A stretch of 64,000 bases of DNA, from assembly GCA_036796435.1 (NCBI GenBank), contig DAIRCY010000002.1, forward strand, positions 1 through 64,000. Reading direction: 5' to 3'. A program made the translations under genes and the position numbers. The DNA is from JAJYVT01 sp036796435 (lineage in GTDB: Bacteria; Actinomycetota; Acidimicrobiia; Acidimicrobiales; RAAP-2). How positions within the stretch are numbered: position 1 is the stretch's first letter; each line of letters starts with the position of its first letter. The notes under the pieces are model-generated. The model was not told where the DNA came from. It saw only the letters and a list, made by a program, of their open reading frames with translations, and did not search any database. Of the stretch, positions 16,537 through 26,130 are shown in pieces.

Positions 16537-18036
16537 TCACTGCACGCGGACCGACCTCGCAGCGGTTTCACCCGCGATCTTGCCGAAGACAGATCCGTTG
16601 ATGAGGCCGGTTCCCCCGGGATAGTTGAAGTAGAAGAGCCCGCCGACGAGCTCGCCAGCGGCGAAGAGGCCGGGGATCACGTCCCCCTCGGTGTCGATCA
16701 CTTGGGACGACTCGTTGATCCGCAGACCTCCGAAGGTGAAAGTGACCCCACAAGTCACCGCGTACGCCTCGAACGGAGGCGTGTCGATGGTGTTTGCCCA
16801 GTTGGACTTGTCGATCGCCAGGCCCTTCGTGCCTTTCCCGTCCTTGATGTTCGGGTTGAAGGGGACGTCGGTCATGACTGCCGCGTTGTACTCCTCGATC
16901 GTCTTGAGGAACTGCACGGCGTCTACGCCCTCGAGCTTGGTGGCGAGCTCCCCGAGGGTTGAGCTGCTCACCTTCGTGATGCGCCGAATCCTGTACTCGT
17001 CTCGAAGGAACGGGATCGTCTTTGCGTCGAAGACCTGCCACGCGAACTGCTGGGGCTGAGCTAGGATGACCCTTCCGTACTTTGCGTACGTGTAGTTCCT
17101 GAAGTCGGCACCCTCGTCGAGGAAGCGGCGTCCCTCCGCGTTGATCATCACGGAGAAGGGATAGCTGTGCTTCTGGAAGGCGTCCCCGACGGAGAGGTCT
17201 CCAAAGGGCGGCGCATGGAGGTCCCAGGCGACCGCATGGGCTCCCGACCAGTTACCCCACGGCATGGCACCCGCGTCGAGGGCCATGCGGATCCCGTCCC
17301 CAGTATTGAATCGGGTGCCACGGACCTTGGCGAGGTCCCAACCCGGACCGAGATAGCGGGTCCGCCACTCGACGTTCGCCTCGAAACCGCCGGAGGCGAG
17401 CACGACTGCGTCCGCACCAAGTGCATGCTCCTCATCACCGTCGAGGTAGCGGAGGCCGGCCACCGCGCGGCGATCGGTGATGAGGTCCATCGCCCGGGTC
17501 CGGTAGCGGATGGATACGCCTGCCTTCTCGACGGCCGTCGTCAGGGCGTCGACGAGCCCCGGCCCACCCCCCACCGTTTCCAGGGTGAGGCCACCCCAGA
17601 AGGTGAACCGCCCGTCGACGTTGAAGGCCTGACGCCCGTAGATGGGGGCGAACCGAACGCCGCGGGACTGCATCCACTGCATGGTCTCGAAGCTGCGCGT
17701 GGCGAGAATCTCCGCGAGGTCGGGGTCGCAGCGGTACTCGGTAACCCGTCCGATGTCGTCGAGGAAGTCTGCGACCGTGTAGGTGCCGAAGTCGGTCTTG
17801 GCGACCTGCTCGGGAGGAAGGTCCGGGCACAACGACAGGATGTCGTCGAGACCGTTGTAGGCGAACCGGATCGCGCCGGCGGTGAATGCCGAGTTTCCAC
17901 CCCGCTCCTCGTATGGTGCGCGCTCGAGGACCAGCACAGAGGCACCCCCCTCGGCAGCCGCCAGCGCAGCGCATAGCGCCGCGTTCCCCCCTCCGACGAC
18001 CACGACGTCGTAGTGGGCATCCATCAAATCGCTCAT
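16537..18036 (-). CDS. FAD-dependent dehydrogenase, TcuA-like (fumarate reductase flavoprotein fold), 499 aa
   Basis: The N-terminal Rossmann motif is YDVVVVGGGNAALCAALAAA, and the protein keeps the C-terminal FAD motif PGLFAAGELVGGLFYFNYPG of the fumarate reductase/succinate dehydrogenase flavoprotein family. The GGGNAALCAA form and 499-aa length are closest to tricarballylate dehydrogenase (TcuA) and related FAD-binding dehydrogenases. It likely oxidises or reduces a carboxylate or ketosteroid-like substrate in the cytoplasm. ATG 18036 was chosen because it places the FAD motif at the N-terminus. It is the last gene of the leftward arm, 76 bases after the ABC fusion gene. Confidence 0.8.
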   Translation of the reverse strand: MSDLMDAHYDVVVVGGGNAALCAALAAAEGGASVLVLERAPYEERGGNSAFTAGAIRFAYNGLDDILSLCPDLPPEQVAKTDFGTYTVADFLDDIGRVTEYRCDPDLAEILATRSFETMQWMQSRGVRFAPIYGRQAFNVDGRFTFWGGLTLETVGGGPGLVDALTTAVEKAGVSIRYRTRAMDLITDRRAVAGLRYLDGDEEHALGADAVVLASGGFEANVEWRTRYLGPGWDLAKVRGTRFNTGDGIRMALDAGAMPWGNWSGAHAVAWDLHAPPFGDLSVGDAFQKHSYPFSVMINAEGRRFLDEGADFRNYTYAKYGRVILAQPQQFAWQVFDAKTIPFLRDEYRIRRITKVSSSTLGELATKLEGVDAVQFLKTIEEYNAAVMTDVPFNPNIKDGKGTKGLAIDKSNWANTIDTPPFEAYAVTCGVTFTFGGLRINESSQVIDTEGDVIPGLFAAGELVGGLFYFNYPGGTGLINGSVFGKIAGETAARSVRVQ

Positions 18037-18112
18037 TTGCGGCCTCTCTCTTCCCTTCTGTACTTCGTGAAGCAGCGTGCGCGTGTGGCGAGCACGTCGA
18101 CTCGGGTGCTGT

Positions 18113-20776
18113 TCAAAGGACACGCTCGCCGCGGCGTGGCCGCCGGGCGACGGACCAGCTGCCGACGACGAGCAGCACGATGACGCCAAGGACGACCTCG
18201 TTCAAGAACCCGTTCACGTGGAGCAGATCGAGCCCGTTCCCGACTAGCGTCAGGACGACGACCCCGAAGATCGTCCCGGCGACGCTGATCTGGCCGCCGA
18301 AGAAGCTCGCCCCTCCGAGCATCACGGCGGCGATCGCGTCGAGGGTCACGCTTGTGCCCGATCCCGGAAGACCTCCGCCGACACGTGCCGTCAAGAAGAT
18401 GCCCGCGGCCGCCGCGAGGATGCCCGAGAGCAGGTACGGCAGAAAGATGATCCAACGAACGGAGAGACCGCTGCGCCGGGCACACACGACGTCTCTCCCG
18501 ACCGCGAACCAGTGGCGACCAAGTGCCGTCGAGCGCAGGAAGGCGAAGAGGAGGGCGACTACGACGAGCAGGCCGATCGTCGCGATTGGAACCGGCCCGA
18601 CCGATGCGCTCGCGAGCCTCCAGAAGCTCTTCGGAACGGGCCCGACGCTGTGGGCGAACCAGATCAGCGCGACGCACCCTTCGATCAGGCTGATCGCGTA
18701 CGTCACTAGGAACGAAGGGAGTCCGATCACGACTCCAGTGCCGCACAGGATCCCGCTCGCGGCCCCGACGCAGAGGCTTAGCGGTACCGCGGAGGCTGGG
18801 CTCATGTGCAGGAGCAGCGAGCTCGACACCAGGTTGGTGAGGGTGATCACCGCTCCGATGCTGAGGTCGATCCCCGCGAGCAGGATCACGAGCATCTCAC
18901 CCAGGCTCGCGAGGCCGAGGACGACGACTTCTCGCCCGAGGCTCCCGAGGTTGCTCGCCGTGAGGAAATATGGTGAAGCGAAGGACAGGCAGATGGCGAT
19001 GGCGATGGCGCCGAGGAGTGCCGGAAGCGCCAGCGCGCCGTTTCCCGAGAGAGGGACCCGAAGTCCTGGGGCCGCGCTCACGCGTCTCGGCATGTGACCG
19101 GGGGCAAGCTCCGCGTCTTGGGACTCAGGGGCCCCCAGCGATAGCGGCGTCCGCCCGGCGAGGGCGTCCCTCCTCGCGAGGTCCGGGGCCTCACCGCTGC
19201 CAACCACGGCGGCCGCGGCGATCTCACCGGCTTCGTACGGGCGCGACATCGCGGCGAGGAGGGATTCTCGGGTCATCTCGTGCGCGTCGAGGAACTCAGT
19301 GATGCGGCCAGAGCGCATCACCGCGATCCTGTCGCAGAGGTCGATGAGCTCGGAGCTGTCGGAGGAGGCGACGACGACGGCCAGGCTGCGCTCGCGGCAC
19401 GAATCGCGGAGGGAGGCATGGATCTCCTCGCGGGCCGCCACGTCGACGCCACGGGTCGGTTCGACCACCACGAGGGTGTCCGGTTCGGCAACGAGGCACT
19501 GGGCGAGCAGCACCTTTTGCTGTTGGCCTCCGCTCATCCGTAGCGCATCTCGCTCGAGCAGCTCGGGACTGAGGCGCGCGCTCCGGGCCGCGGCGGAGAT
19601 GGCGGCGCGCTCGGCGGACGCGGAGACGATCCCGAAGCGGGCGCACTTCGAGCGGATGCCGGCTGCGACATTCTCACTCGCGAGCCGGCCCTGTGCGAGG
19701 CCGTCGACCTTCCGGTCGGCAGGGAGGAATACGAGGCCCAACTGCCGTGCCTTCCTCAGGTTTCCCGGAGGGCACCGCGTCCCGCGGCAACTCACGAGCC
19801 CGCTAGTCGGCTTCCGCCAGCCTGCGATCGTCTCGGACAACTCTTCGACACCGCTCCCGACCTGGCCGGCGATCCCGAGGATCGTGCCGGGGCGGACGGA
19901 GAGGGACACGTCGGCGAAGCGTTCGCCGCTCAGGTGCTCGACAGTGAGCGCATCCGGGCGTGTCGGTGCCGCCGCTTCGCCGGATCGCTCCTGCTGGCGA
20001 CGGTTCCTCGCCCCGCCCACCATGAGGCTGATCAGCGCGTCCTCGTCGATCGCGCCGCGCTCCAGCGCGCCGGCAACGGCCCCGTCGCGAAGCACGGTCG
20101 CGACGTCGGCCAGTCGTACCACCTCGCCGAGCCGATGTGAGATGTAGATCAGCGCTACGCCACTTGCCCGGAGGGCTTCGACTGCCTCGAAGAGCAGCTC
20201 GGACTCGTCGGCGCGGAGGGCGGAGGTGGGCTCGTCGAGGATCAGGACACTTCCTGCCCGGGCTCCCCACTTCGCGACTTCGATCAGGCTCTGGAGCCCG
20301 ACGGGCAGCTGGCCCACCCTGTCCTTGCGGACACCTTCCAGCCCGACCGCGGCTAGGCGGTCGCTCGCCTTCGCTTCCAGTTCGTCCCGACGGAGGATCC
20401 CGCCGCCACTGCGCGGCTCGATGCCGAGGAGCACGTTCTCGGGAACCGAGAGGTTGTCAAGGAGCGTCAGCTCTTGGTACACGCAGGCGATACCGCGCGC
20501 GATGCCATCAGCCGGAGAGCGCAGGTGCACCTCTTCGCCGCGCACGAGCACCCGGCCGTGCGTCGGCTGGGTCTCGCCCGCTATGATCTTGACGAGCGTG
20601 CTCTTCCCGGCGCCATTCTCGCCGACGATCGCATGGACCTGTCCGGGGTGGAAGTCCACGCTCACGTCGCGGAGCACATCCGCAGCTTCATAGCGCTTCC
20701 AGACGTTCTCTACCGACACTGCCGGCACCGAGGAAGCGGCTGTTCCCTCGGTGCCGGCTACGTAGAGCTGCGTCAC
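18113..20776 (-). CDS. Ribose-type ABC transporter: ATPase and permease fused in one chain, 887 aa
   Basis: Residues about 1-520 are a double ATPase of the RbsA/MglA type: the first Walker A is VGENGAGKSTLVKI and Walker B VLILDEPTSAL; the second half has the degenerate GQVGSGVEE P-loop and signature MSGGQQQKVLLAQ expected for this class. After a linker of about 75 residues comes an RbsC-type permease with eight to ten hydrophobic segments and the typical GIDLSIGAVITLTN motif. In most species these are separate proteins. GTG 20776 was chosen because it overlaps the binding-protein stop by 4 bases (GTGA); an ATG at 20824 would overlap by 52. A second permease is encoded separately at 21934-23070. 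Confidence 0.9.
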   Translation of the reverse strand: MTQLYVAGTEGTAASSVPAVSVENVWKRYEAADVLRDVSVDFHPGQVHAIVGENGAGKSTLVKIIAGETQPTHGRVLVRGEEVHLRSPADGIARGIACVYQELTLLDNLSVPENVLLGIEPRSGGGILRRDELEAKASDRLAAVGLEGVRKDRVGQLPVGLQSLIEVAKWGARAGSVLILDEPTSALRADESELLFEAVEALRASGVALIYISHRLGEVVRLADVATVLRDGAVAGALERGAIDEDALISLMVGGARNRRQQERSGEAAAPTRPDALTVEHLSGERFADVSLSVRPGTILGIAGQVGSGVEELSETIAGWRKPTSGLVSCRGTRCPPGNLRKARQLGLVFLPADRKVDGLAQGRLASENVAAGIRSKCARFGIVSASAERAAISAAARSARLSPELLERDALRMSGGQQQKVLLAQCLVAEPDTLVVVEPTRGVDVAAREEIHASLRDSCRERSLAVVVASSDSSELIDLCDRIAVMRSGRITEFLDAHEMTRESLLAAMSRPYEAGEIAAAAVVGSGEAPDLARRDALAGRTPLSLGAPESQDAELAPGHMPRRVSAAPGLRVPLSGNGALALPALLGAIAIAICLSFASPYFLTASNLGSLGREVVVLGLASLGEMLVILLAGIDLSIGAVITLTNLVSSSLLLHMSPASAVPLSLCVGAASGILCGTGVVIGLPSFLVTYAISLIEGCVALIWFAHSVGPVPKSFWRLASASVGPVPIATIGLLVVVALLFAFLRSTALGRHWFAVGRDVVCARRSGLSVRWIIFLPYLLSGILAAAAGIFLTARVGGGLPGSGTSVTLDAIAAVMLGGASFFGGQISVAGTIFGVVVLTLVGNGLDLLHVNGFLNEVVLGVIVLLVVGSWSVARRPRRGERVL

Positions 20777-21906
20777 TTCTTGCAGTAGGGTGTGTAGCTG
20801 CAGGGCATCCCGCCCGTGTACCACCAGCCTGTCGGGTAATTTATTTTCGCGAACTTCTTCACGTTGGCACTGGTGATCTTCGGCTTCGGCACGATGAAGT
20901 CCTTCGGGATCGGCTTGCCTTCAAGTGCTTTCACCGCCTGACGGACGGCGTAGTAGCCGACCTTGACGGGGATGGGCGTGAAGTCCGAGTGGATGTGGGT
21001 CTTCGCGACGATCTTCAGCCACGCGTTGGCTGTGTCACCGGTCCAGGCCTTGATCTGCTTGACTCTTCCCGCTTGACGGACGGCGTTGTAGCAGCCGATC
21101 CCCTGGTTCCCGCTGATCGATTCGATCGCTTGGATGGAGGGGTAGCGGTCGAGGACCGGGCGTATTTCCTGCTCGCACTTGCTCGGTGTGTATGTGGCGA
21201 AGATCGTGGTGAGCACGTGGATACCCTTGTAGTGCTTGAGCACCGACTTGCCGGCGTCCACCTCCTGCTCGGTCGCGCCGTTGCCCTGGTGTCCTCCGAC
21301 CACGACGACGTTACCCTTCCCGTGCAGCGTCTTCGCAACGAACTCACCCTGGAGGTAGCCGTCCTGGTTATCGCGGTCGTTCAGGAACTCGGTGTACGTG
21401 GAGCAGTTCACCGCGCGCTCCACGACGAACACCGGGACGCCCTGCGACACCGCCTTTGTGATGGATGGGCACAAGGCGCTGGAGTCCGTCGCGTTCAAGA
21501 TGATCGCATCCACATGCTGGGTGAGAAGGCTGTCGATGTCGCCGATCTGCTTTGTCACTGTCCCTTCGGCGTTGGTGAAGACAGCCTTCACCAGTCCGTG
21601 CTCGGACGCCACGCCCCACTTGAACTCTGCATCCTCCATCACGAGGAAGGAGTTTGTGAGCCCGGCATCCGCGAACGCGATCGTGTAGGGCGGGCTTTTC
21701 TTGAACTTGGACGTATTGACAGTGACGCCGATGAAGGGCTCCTTGGGAAGTGTCAGTTTGGGGCTCTTGTGACGAGCGGCGGATGCGGATGCCACACCGC
21801 CGCCCACCCATGACAACGCGAGGAGCACGACGGCGAGCGCCATCGTCCAGGTCCCTAGAGGGCGATACCTGGACCTCCCTTTCGTCGGATGGACCGTTCT
21901 TGCCAT
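20773..21906 (-). CDS. Sugar ABC transporter substrate-binding protein (RbsB-type), 377 aa
   Basis: An N-terminal signal sequence is visible: basic start, hydrophobic core MALAVVLLALSWVGGGVASA, then a small-residue cleavage zone (ASASAA) with no lipobox Cys. The mature part has the type I periplasmic-binding fold typical of ribose/autoinducer-2 binders: YTIAFADAGLTNSFLVMEDA near the start, then DAIILNATDSSALCPSITKA, and VVVGGHQGNGATEQE. It should capture the substrate outside the membrane for the two permeases. The C-terminal end has two Cys (GMPCSYTPYCKK), perhaps a disulfide. It is in an operon with its ATPase/permease fusion. Confidence 0.9.
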   Translation of the reverse strand: MARTVHPTKGRSRYRPLGTWTMALAVVLLALSWVGGGVASASAARHKSPKLTLPKEPFIGVTVNTSKFKKSPPYTIAFADAGLTNSFLVMEDAEFKWGVASEHGLVKAVFTNAEGTVTKQIGDIDSLLTQHVDAIILNATDSSALCPSITKAVSQGVPVFVVERAVNCSTYTEFLNDRDNQDGYLQGEFVAKTLHGKGNVVVVGGHQGNGATEQEVDAGKSVLKHYKGIHVLTTIFATYTPSKCEQEIRPVLDRYPSIQAIESISGNQGIGCYNAVRQAGRVKQIKAWTGDTANAWLKIVAKTHIHSDFTPIPVKVGYYAVRQAVKALEGKPIPKDFIVPKPKITSANVKKFAKINYPTGWWYTGGMPCSYTPYCKK

Positions 21907-21933
21907 TTGTACTTCCCCCTTCTCTGAGGTCGC

Positions 21934-23070
21934 TCAGCGCGACAGGTGAGTTTCAGTGTGGGATCCGTCTCGCGCGGGTTCCTCCAGCGCGAGGGTTGGA
22001 GTTGTCGCATCGTGCGAACTTCGGTGGCCGACGCCGCTAGTAGCGTCCAGGCTCGGGGTGTCTGCGGCGTCTAGGCGGCTGCCGCTCGCGCCGAACGCAG
22101 CGCTTGCGACGCGGCGCAGTGCACGGATCCAGTTGGCGTTTCCTGCACCGCGGTTGTAGGCCAGTGAACCGACCAGCAGGACGATCCCCGTCACCACCGG
22201 CTGGAGGTCGGACGATGCCCCGGCCAGCAGCAGGAGGTTGAAGAGGAGCGCGAGGATCAGCGCCCCCATGCACGCACCGCCTGCGGTACCCCTTCCCCCG
22301 AACAGGCTCACTCCACCAATGACCGCTGCGGCGATCGCGGTGAGCTCCATGCCTGCACCGAGCGAGGTCTGGCCCGATCCCGCGTACGACGTCGCATAGA
22401 CGCCAGCGAGTCCCGCGCAAAGAGCGGAGCCGACGAAGGCGCCGATCACGGAGCGGCCGATGTAGACCCCCGTGTTGTACGCAGCCCGGCGGTTCGCACC
22501 GATGAGGTAGAGGGAACGACCGAAGGTCGTTCGAGTGAGGATGCCCGTCACGAGGAAAGTCGCGAGGATGATCACGACGAGCCCACTGGAAAGGAATCCT
22601 TTCGATGCGACGGCCAATGTCGGGAATGTCGCCGCAAGGTTGTTCGCCGGGGAGCCGTTGGTCCACAGCAGGTTCAGACCGGCGATCACGAAGAGCGTCG
22701 ACAGCGTGACGATGAACGACGGGATCCTGGCGACGACCGCAAGGAACCCGTTCACGAGCCCGATCCCGATGCAGACGGCCAGCGCGAGGAGGATCGTCGG
22801 CACCTCGCGCCCGCTTTGACCTCCCATCCAGGTCGAGAGCATGATCGAGGTGAGGGACATAGTGGAGCCGACGGACAGGTCGATCTCCCCGGACAGCAGC
22901 ACGAGCGTCATGCCGAGGGCAAGGAGCACGATCGGCGTCGCGCTGCTCACGACCGAGTTGAGGTCGAAGACCGTGAGCGAACGCGGGTAAAGAATCGCGC
23001 CCAGGCCGAAGATGACGGCGGCGACCGCTGCCGGCCGCGCGGCGCCTTCTCGGACCGAGCGCCGGATCAT
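21934..23070 (-). CDS. Ribose-type ABC transporter permease (RbsC-like), 378 aa
   Basis: About ten hydrophobic segments span residues 15-315. The family signature GEIDLSVGSTMSLTS and FGGRGTAGGACMGALILALL are present. About 60 hydrophilic residues follow the last helix, ending outside the usual length of about 330. Its ATG overlaps the Gfo/Idh gene stop by 4 bases. With the fused permease at 18113-20776 it would make a two-permease channel. Confidence 0.9.
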   Translation of the reverse strand: MIRRSVREGAARPAAVAAVIFGLGAILYPRSLTVFDLNSVVSSATPIVLLALGMTLVLLSGEIDLSVGSTMSLTSIMLSTWMGGQSGREVPTILLALAVCIGIGLVNGFLAVVARIPSFIVTLSTLFVIAGLNLLWTNGSPANNLAATFPTLAVASKGFLSSGLVVIILATFLVTGILTRTTFGRSLYLIGANRRAAYNTGVYIGRSVIGAFVGSALCAGLAGVYATSYAGSGQTSLGAGMELTAIAAAVIGGVSLFGGRGTAGGACMGALILALLFNLLLLAGASSDLQPVVTGIVLLVGSLAYNRGAGNANWIRALRRVASAAFGASGSRLDAADTPSLDATSGVGHRSSHDATTPTLALEEPARDGSHTETHLSR

Positions 23071-24164
23071 GCGGCAGGATCCGGCGCTGGGACGAGCACC
23101 TCACCCCGGCGATTGAGTTCCTCGACCAATCGGACGTTGGCGAGGCCGTCTTCCCATCCCGCGCCCTCGTACCCCGAGCCCTGCGACGCAGCGGCCGCGA
23201 AGGCCCGGACCTGCGCCGCGTAGGTGTCGACCACTTCGAAGACTTGCTCGTCTCCGCCGACGCGGAGGATGCCACCGCCAGGCCAGCTGTCGACGAGCTC
23301 CGCGACGCCCTGCGTGCCATGGAGCTCCATGGCGCTCTCTGCACCGGGCACCGTGGTGGACACCTCGACGGAGCCGAGTCCCGGTGCTCCGCCAGGCGTC
23401 TCGAAGCGCATCAGCGCGACGGCAAGGTCGTCGACGGGGAGGTCGAAAGACGAGGCCGCGAGAGCCCCGCCAGCGACCTGCACGTCGCCGACGATGAACC
23501 GGAGGAGGTCCAGCACGTGGGTGCCGAGATCATTGATCGCCCAACCTCCGCTGCGCGCAGGATCCCGGCGCCAGTCGCTCGGGAGCCCCTCCGCCTTGAT
23601 GAACTGGTGAAGGCGCACAAAGACAACGTCGCCAAGCTCTCCCGATCGTGCGAGCTCCCGAAGGCGCTGGTGCGACCGGTTGAAGCGGTGCTGGAAGCCG
23701 ACGGCCGTCGTGACTGGGGCGCCGCTCGCGGCCGACGCCATGCGCTCGGCATCGGCAACCGACGTGGCCATCGGCTTCTCGACGAGGACGTGCTTTCCGG
23801 CTTCCAGTGCGCGCAGTGCGTGCTCGCAATGAAGGTCAGTCGGAGAGGCGACCCAGACCGCCTGAACGTCCGCGTCCGCGAGCAGGTCGTCGAGATCCCG
23901 GTACGCCCGCGCGGCGCCGTGTCGACGGGCGAACGCCGCGGAGCCTTCAGCGGAGCTCCCCGATGCACCCATCAGCTCTCCCCCACCATTGCGTATCGCC
24001 GGAGCGAAAGTGTGGTCTGCCCACCCGCTGGTGCCGACGACTCCCCAGCCAACCCGTGTGCCCGTCACGATGCTGGCGGTCATCTCGCTGTCGTTCATCT
24101 TGTTGTCGCTCATCTCGCTGTCTTTCACGTCGCTGTGTCTCACTTCCTCGTCACCACTTGTCAC
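23067..24164 (-). CDS. Gfo/Idh/MocA-family oxidoreductase, about 365 aa
   Basis: NAD(P)-dependent dehydrogenases of this family act on sugars, inositols and their derivatives. The Rossmann start is GWGVVGTSGWADHTFAPAIR and the family EKP motif is in HVLVEKPMATS; the C-terminal half carries the expected GGWAINDLGTHVLDLLRF with the catalytic region. GTG 24164 overlaps the TPP enzyme stop by 14 bases. The first 29 residues are four copies of a pentapeptide with several start codons, so translation could begin at any of six codons between 24164 and 24083. Confidence 0.9.
   Translation of the reverse strand: MTSGDEEVRHSDVKDSEMSDNKMNDSEMTASIVTGTRVGWGVVGTSGWADHTFAPAIRNGGGELMGASGSSAEGSAAFARRHGAARAYRDLDDLLADADVQAVWVASPTDLHCEHALRALEAGKHVLVEKPMATSVADAERMASAASGAPVTTAVGFQHRFNRSHQRLRELARSGELGDVVFVRLHQFIKAEGLPSDWRRDPARSGGWAINDLGTHVLDLLRFIVGDVQVAGGALAASSFDLPVDDLAVALMRFETPGGAPGLGSVEVSTTVPGAESAMELHGTQGVAELVDSWPGGGILRVGGDEQVFEVVDTYAAQVRAFAAAASQGSGYEGAGWEDGLANVRLVEELNRRGEVLVPAPDPAA
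24078..24137 (-). repeat. Four 15-base tandem repeats at the start of the oxidoreductase gene
   Basis: Four degenerate 15-base units, consensus ACAGCGAGATGANCG, encode HSDVK, DSEMS, DNKMN, DSEMT. Three units contain an in-frame ATG, one a GTG, and each has an AGCGAG-like purine stretch just before it. The repeat therefore multiplies possible start sites. Confidence 0.8.
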
Positions 24165-26130
24165 CAGCCGTTATCGGGTGCGCCCCCGCCCTCGGCGCGA
24201 GCAGCGAGGAAACGGGGTGCGGGAGCGGCGGGAGCTCCCCGCTCCCGCTCGCCAGCGGCGCTTCGTCGCGCGCGACGGTGACGTCGAGGACCCAGGGTCG
24301 CTCTGCGGTGATCGCCGCCGCGAGGGCGTCCCCGAGGTCGCCGGGGTCCTCCACCGTCGTCGCACCTGCACCCATCGCGCGTGCCATCGCTGCGTAATCG
24401 GCCGAATAGCGATCCCCTCCGGCATCGAAGAACTCCGTCGCGATCGTGCGCCCCTGCCCGAAGTAGCCGCGCTGGATATCGCGGATCGACAGGTATCCGC
24501 CGTTGTTCCAAACGACCCAGACCGCCGGGATCCCGTACTCGACGGCCGTGGCGACCGGGGCAGGCCCCATGAGGAAGCAGCCGTCGCCGACGAGGGCGAC
24601 AACCGGGCGTGTCGGCGCGGCGAGCTTGGCGCCGACCGCTCCGGCGACGCCGAAGCCCATCGCTCCGAACCCCCAGCTGTGCAAGAGGGACCCCGGCCGG
24701 TGAGCTGGCCAGCGCTGGACGACCCAGTTGTGGTGCAATCCGACGTCGCAGACTAAAACGCCGTCGTCGGGGAGCGCGCCTCGGAGCTCGGAGATGAGCC
24801 GACCCGGTCGGATCGGCCGGACGTCGAGGTCGCCGCTCGACGCGAGCAGGTCCTCCCACTCGGCCTTCCAGCTCGTAACCTGACGTCGCCACGGTTCCCA
24901 GGCGGCGGACAAGTCGGCAGCGAAGCTCCCGGTCGATCGGGTGCCGCCTTGGCCGCCGCCTTTCACGCCGACTCCGCTCGCTCCGTCCGTCCCGGGCTGG
25001 GAAGCCATCCCCCCCCGCAGCGCGTCACGAAGCTGGCGCAAGAAGCTGGCCGGGTGTGCGACGACGCCGATTGCCGGTGGGTAGTTGCGCGCGAGTTCCC
25101 TGGCGTCCAGCGCGACGTGGACGAGGCGCGCGGGAGGGATGGTGAAGGTCACGCCGGGCAGCCACGAGCTGGTGGCTCGATCGTCGAAGCTCGCGCCGAC
25201 GGCCACGATGACGTCGGCTGACGCCGCGGCCCGGTTGGCGGTGGTCGTCCCGTTCCTGCCCGTCTCCCCCAGGCTGGTCTCGAGACGTGGATCCGCGCAG
25301 CCTTTCCCGTCGGGGGTCCAGGCCACCGGGATCCCGAGCTCGGCGACCAGCTCGGCGAGCACCGTGCTCGCGCCCGAGGCCTCCACCGCGCGCCCGACGA
25401 GGAGCAATGGGCGCGTTGCGCCGGTCAGGGCTGCCACGATCGCGGAGAGGTCCTCGGCGGCGACGGCGGCCCTCGGCGACACGCTCGGGTGCCAGAGCTC
25501 GCCCATCGCGTCGGAGCCGAGCTCTTCGATGAAGACGTCGAGCGGCACGTCGAGATGCACGGGTCCGGGGGCGCCGGTGGTCATCGCGGTGAAGGACTGG
25601 CGCAGTGCCGCCGGTAGCTGCTCGACGCGCGTCGTCTGGAAGGACCGCTTGACGTAGGGACGGACCACGCTCGGGAAGTCCGCCTGGAAGTGGTAGCCGC
25701 TCTCTTGGAACGCGCCGCGGTTGAACTGCACCGACGGCACGTTGCCCGTAATCGCGAGGAAGGCCGAGGAGTCCATCAAGGCGTTCGCCAGCGCGATCGG
25801 CAGATTCGTCGACCCCGGACCGCAGGACGTGAGCGTGGCTACCGGTCGCTTCGCCACGCGGAAGTAGGCGTCGGCCATGAAGCCGGCCGTCGCTTCGTGG
25901 TGCACCGAGACGACCGAGATGTCGCGCTGGCGGTCGAAGAGGGCATCAAGCATGCCCACGTTCCCGTGCCCGCACAACGTAAACACGTAGGGCACACCTT
26001 CGTCGATCAGGTACTCGCTGATGACCGCTGCTCCGCTCTTGGAACCCAGGCCGGTCTTGGAGACTCGGGCACGACTTCCGACGGGCTTCGATGCCTGTTG
26101 CGGTCTGCGCAATGGGGTTGCGCTCACCAC
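24151..26130 (-). CDS. Thiamine-pyrophosphate-dependent enzyme (acetolactate-synthase-like, IolD-related), 659 aa
   Basis: The three TPP-enzyme domains are present: an N-terminal pyrimidine-binding domain with the catalytic Glu in SVVSVHHEATAGFMADAYFR, a central Rossmann-like domain (ATRPLLLVGRAVEASGAS), and a C-terminal pyrophosphate-binding domain with the metal-binding signature VVALVGDGCFLMG ... NNGGY. TLCGHGNV near the N-terminus recalls IolD, which opens the ring of diketo-inositol, but the overall pattern is also acetolactate-synthase-like. The start (GTG 26130, or 26127) is uncertain: no ribosome-binding site precedes it, so the transcript may be leaderless. It is the first gene of the leftward arm. 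Confidence 0.85.
   Translation of the reverse strand: MVSATPLRRPQQASKPVGSRARVSKTGLGSKSGAAVISEYLIDEGVPYVFTLCGHGNVGMLDALFDRQRDISVVSVHHEATAGFMADAYFRVAKRPVATLTSCGPGSTNLPIALANALMDSSAFLAITGNVPSVQFNRGAFQESGYHFQADFPSVVRPYVKRSFQTTRVEQLPAALRQSFTAMTTGAPGPVHLDVPLDVFIEELGSDAMGELWHPSVSPRAAVAAEDLSAIVAALTGATRPLLLVGRAVEASGASTVLAELVAELGIPVAWTPDGKGCADPRLETSLGETGRNGTTTANRAAASADVIVAVGASFDDRATSSWLPGVTFTIPPARLVHVALDARELARNYPPAIGVVAHPASFLRQLRDALRGGMASQPGTDGASGVGVKGGGQGGTRSTGSFAADLSAAWEPWRRQVTSWKAEWEDLLASSGDLDVRPIRPGRLISELRGALPDDGVLVCDVGLHHNWVVQRWPAHRPGSLLHSWGFGAMGFGVAGAVGAKLAAPTRPVVALVGDGCFLMGPAPVATAVEYGIPAVWVVWNNGGYLSIRDIQRGYFGQGRTIATEFFDAGGDRYSADYAAMARAMGAGATTVEDPGDLGDALAAAITAERPWVLDVTVARDEAPLASGSGELPPLPHPVSSLLAPRAGAHPITAGDKW

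Noticed and set aside
24078..24137. Short repeats considered as CRISPR
   Set aside because: Units are 15 bases, directly tandem, in frame within a gene and without spacers.
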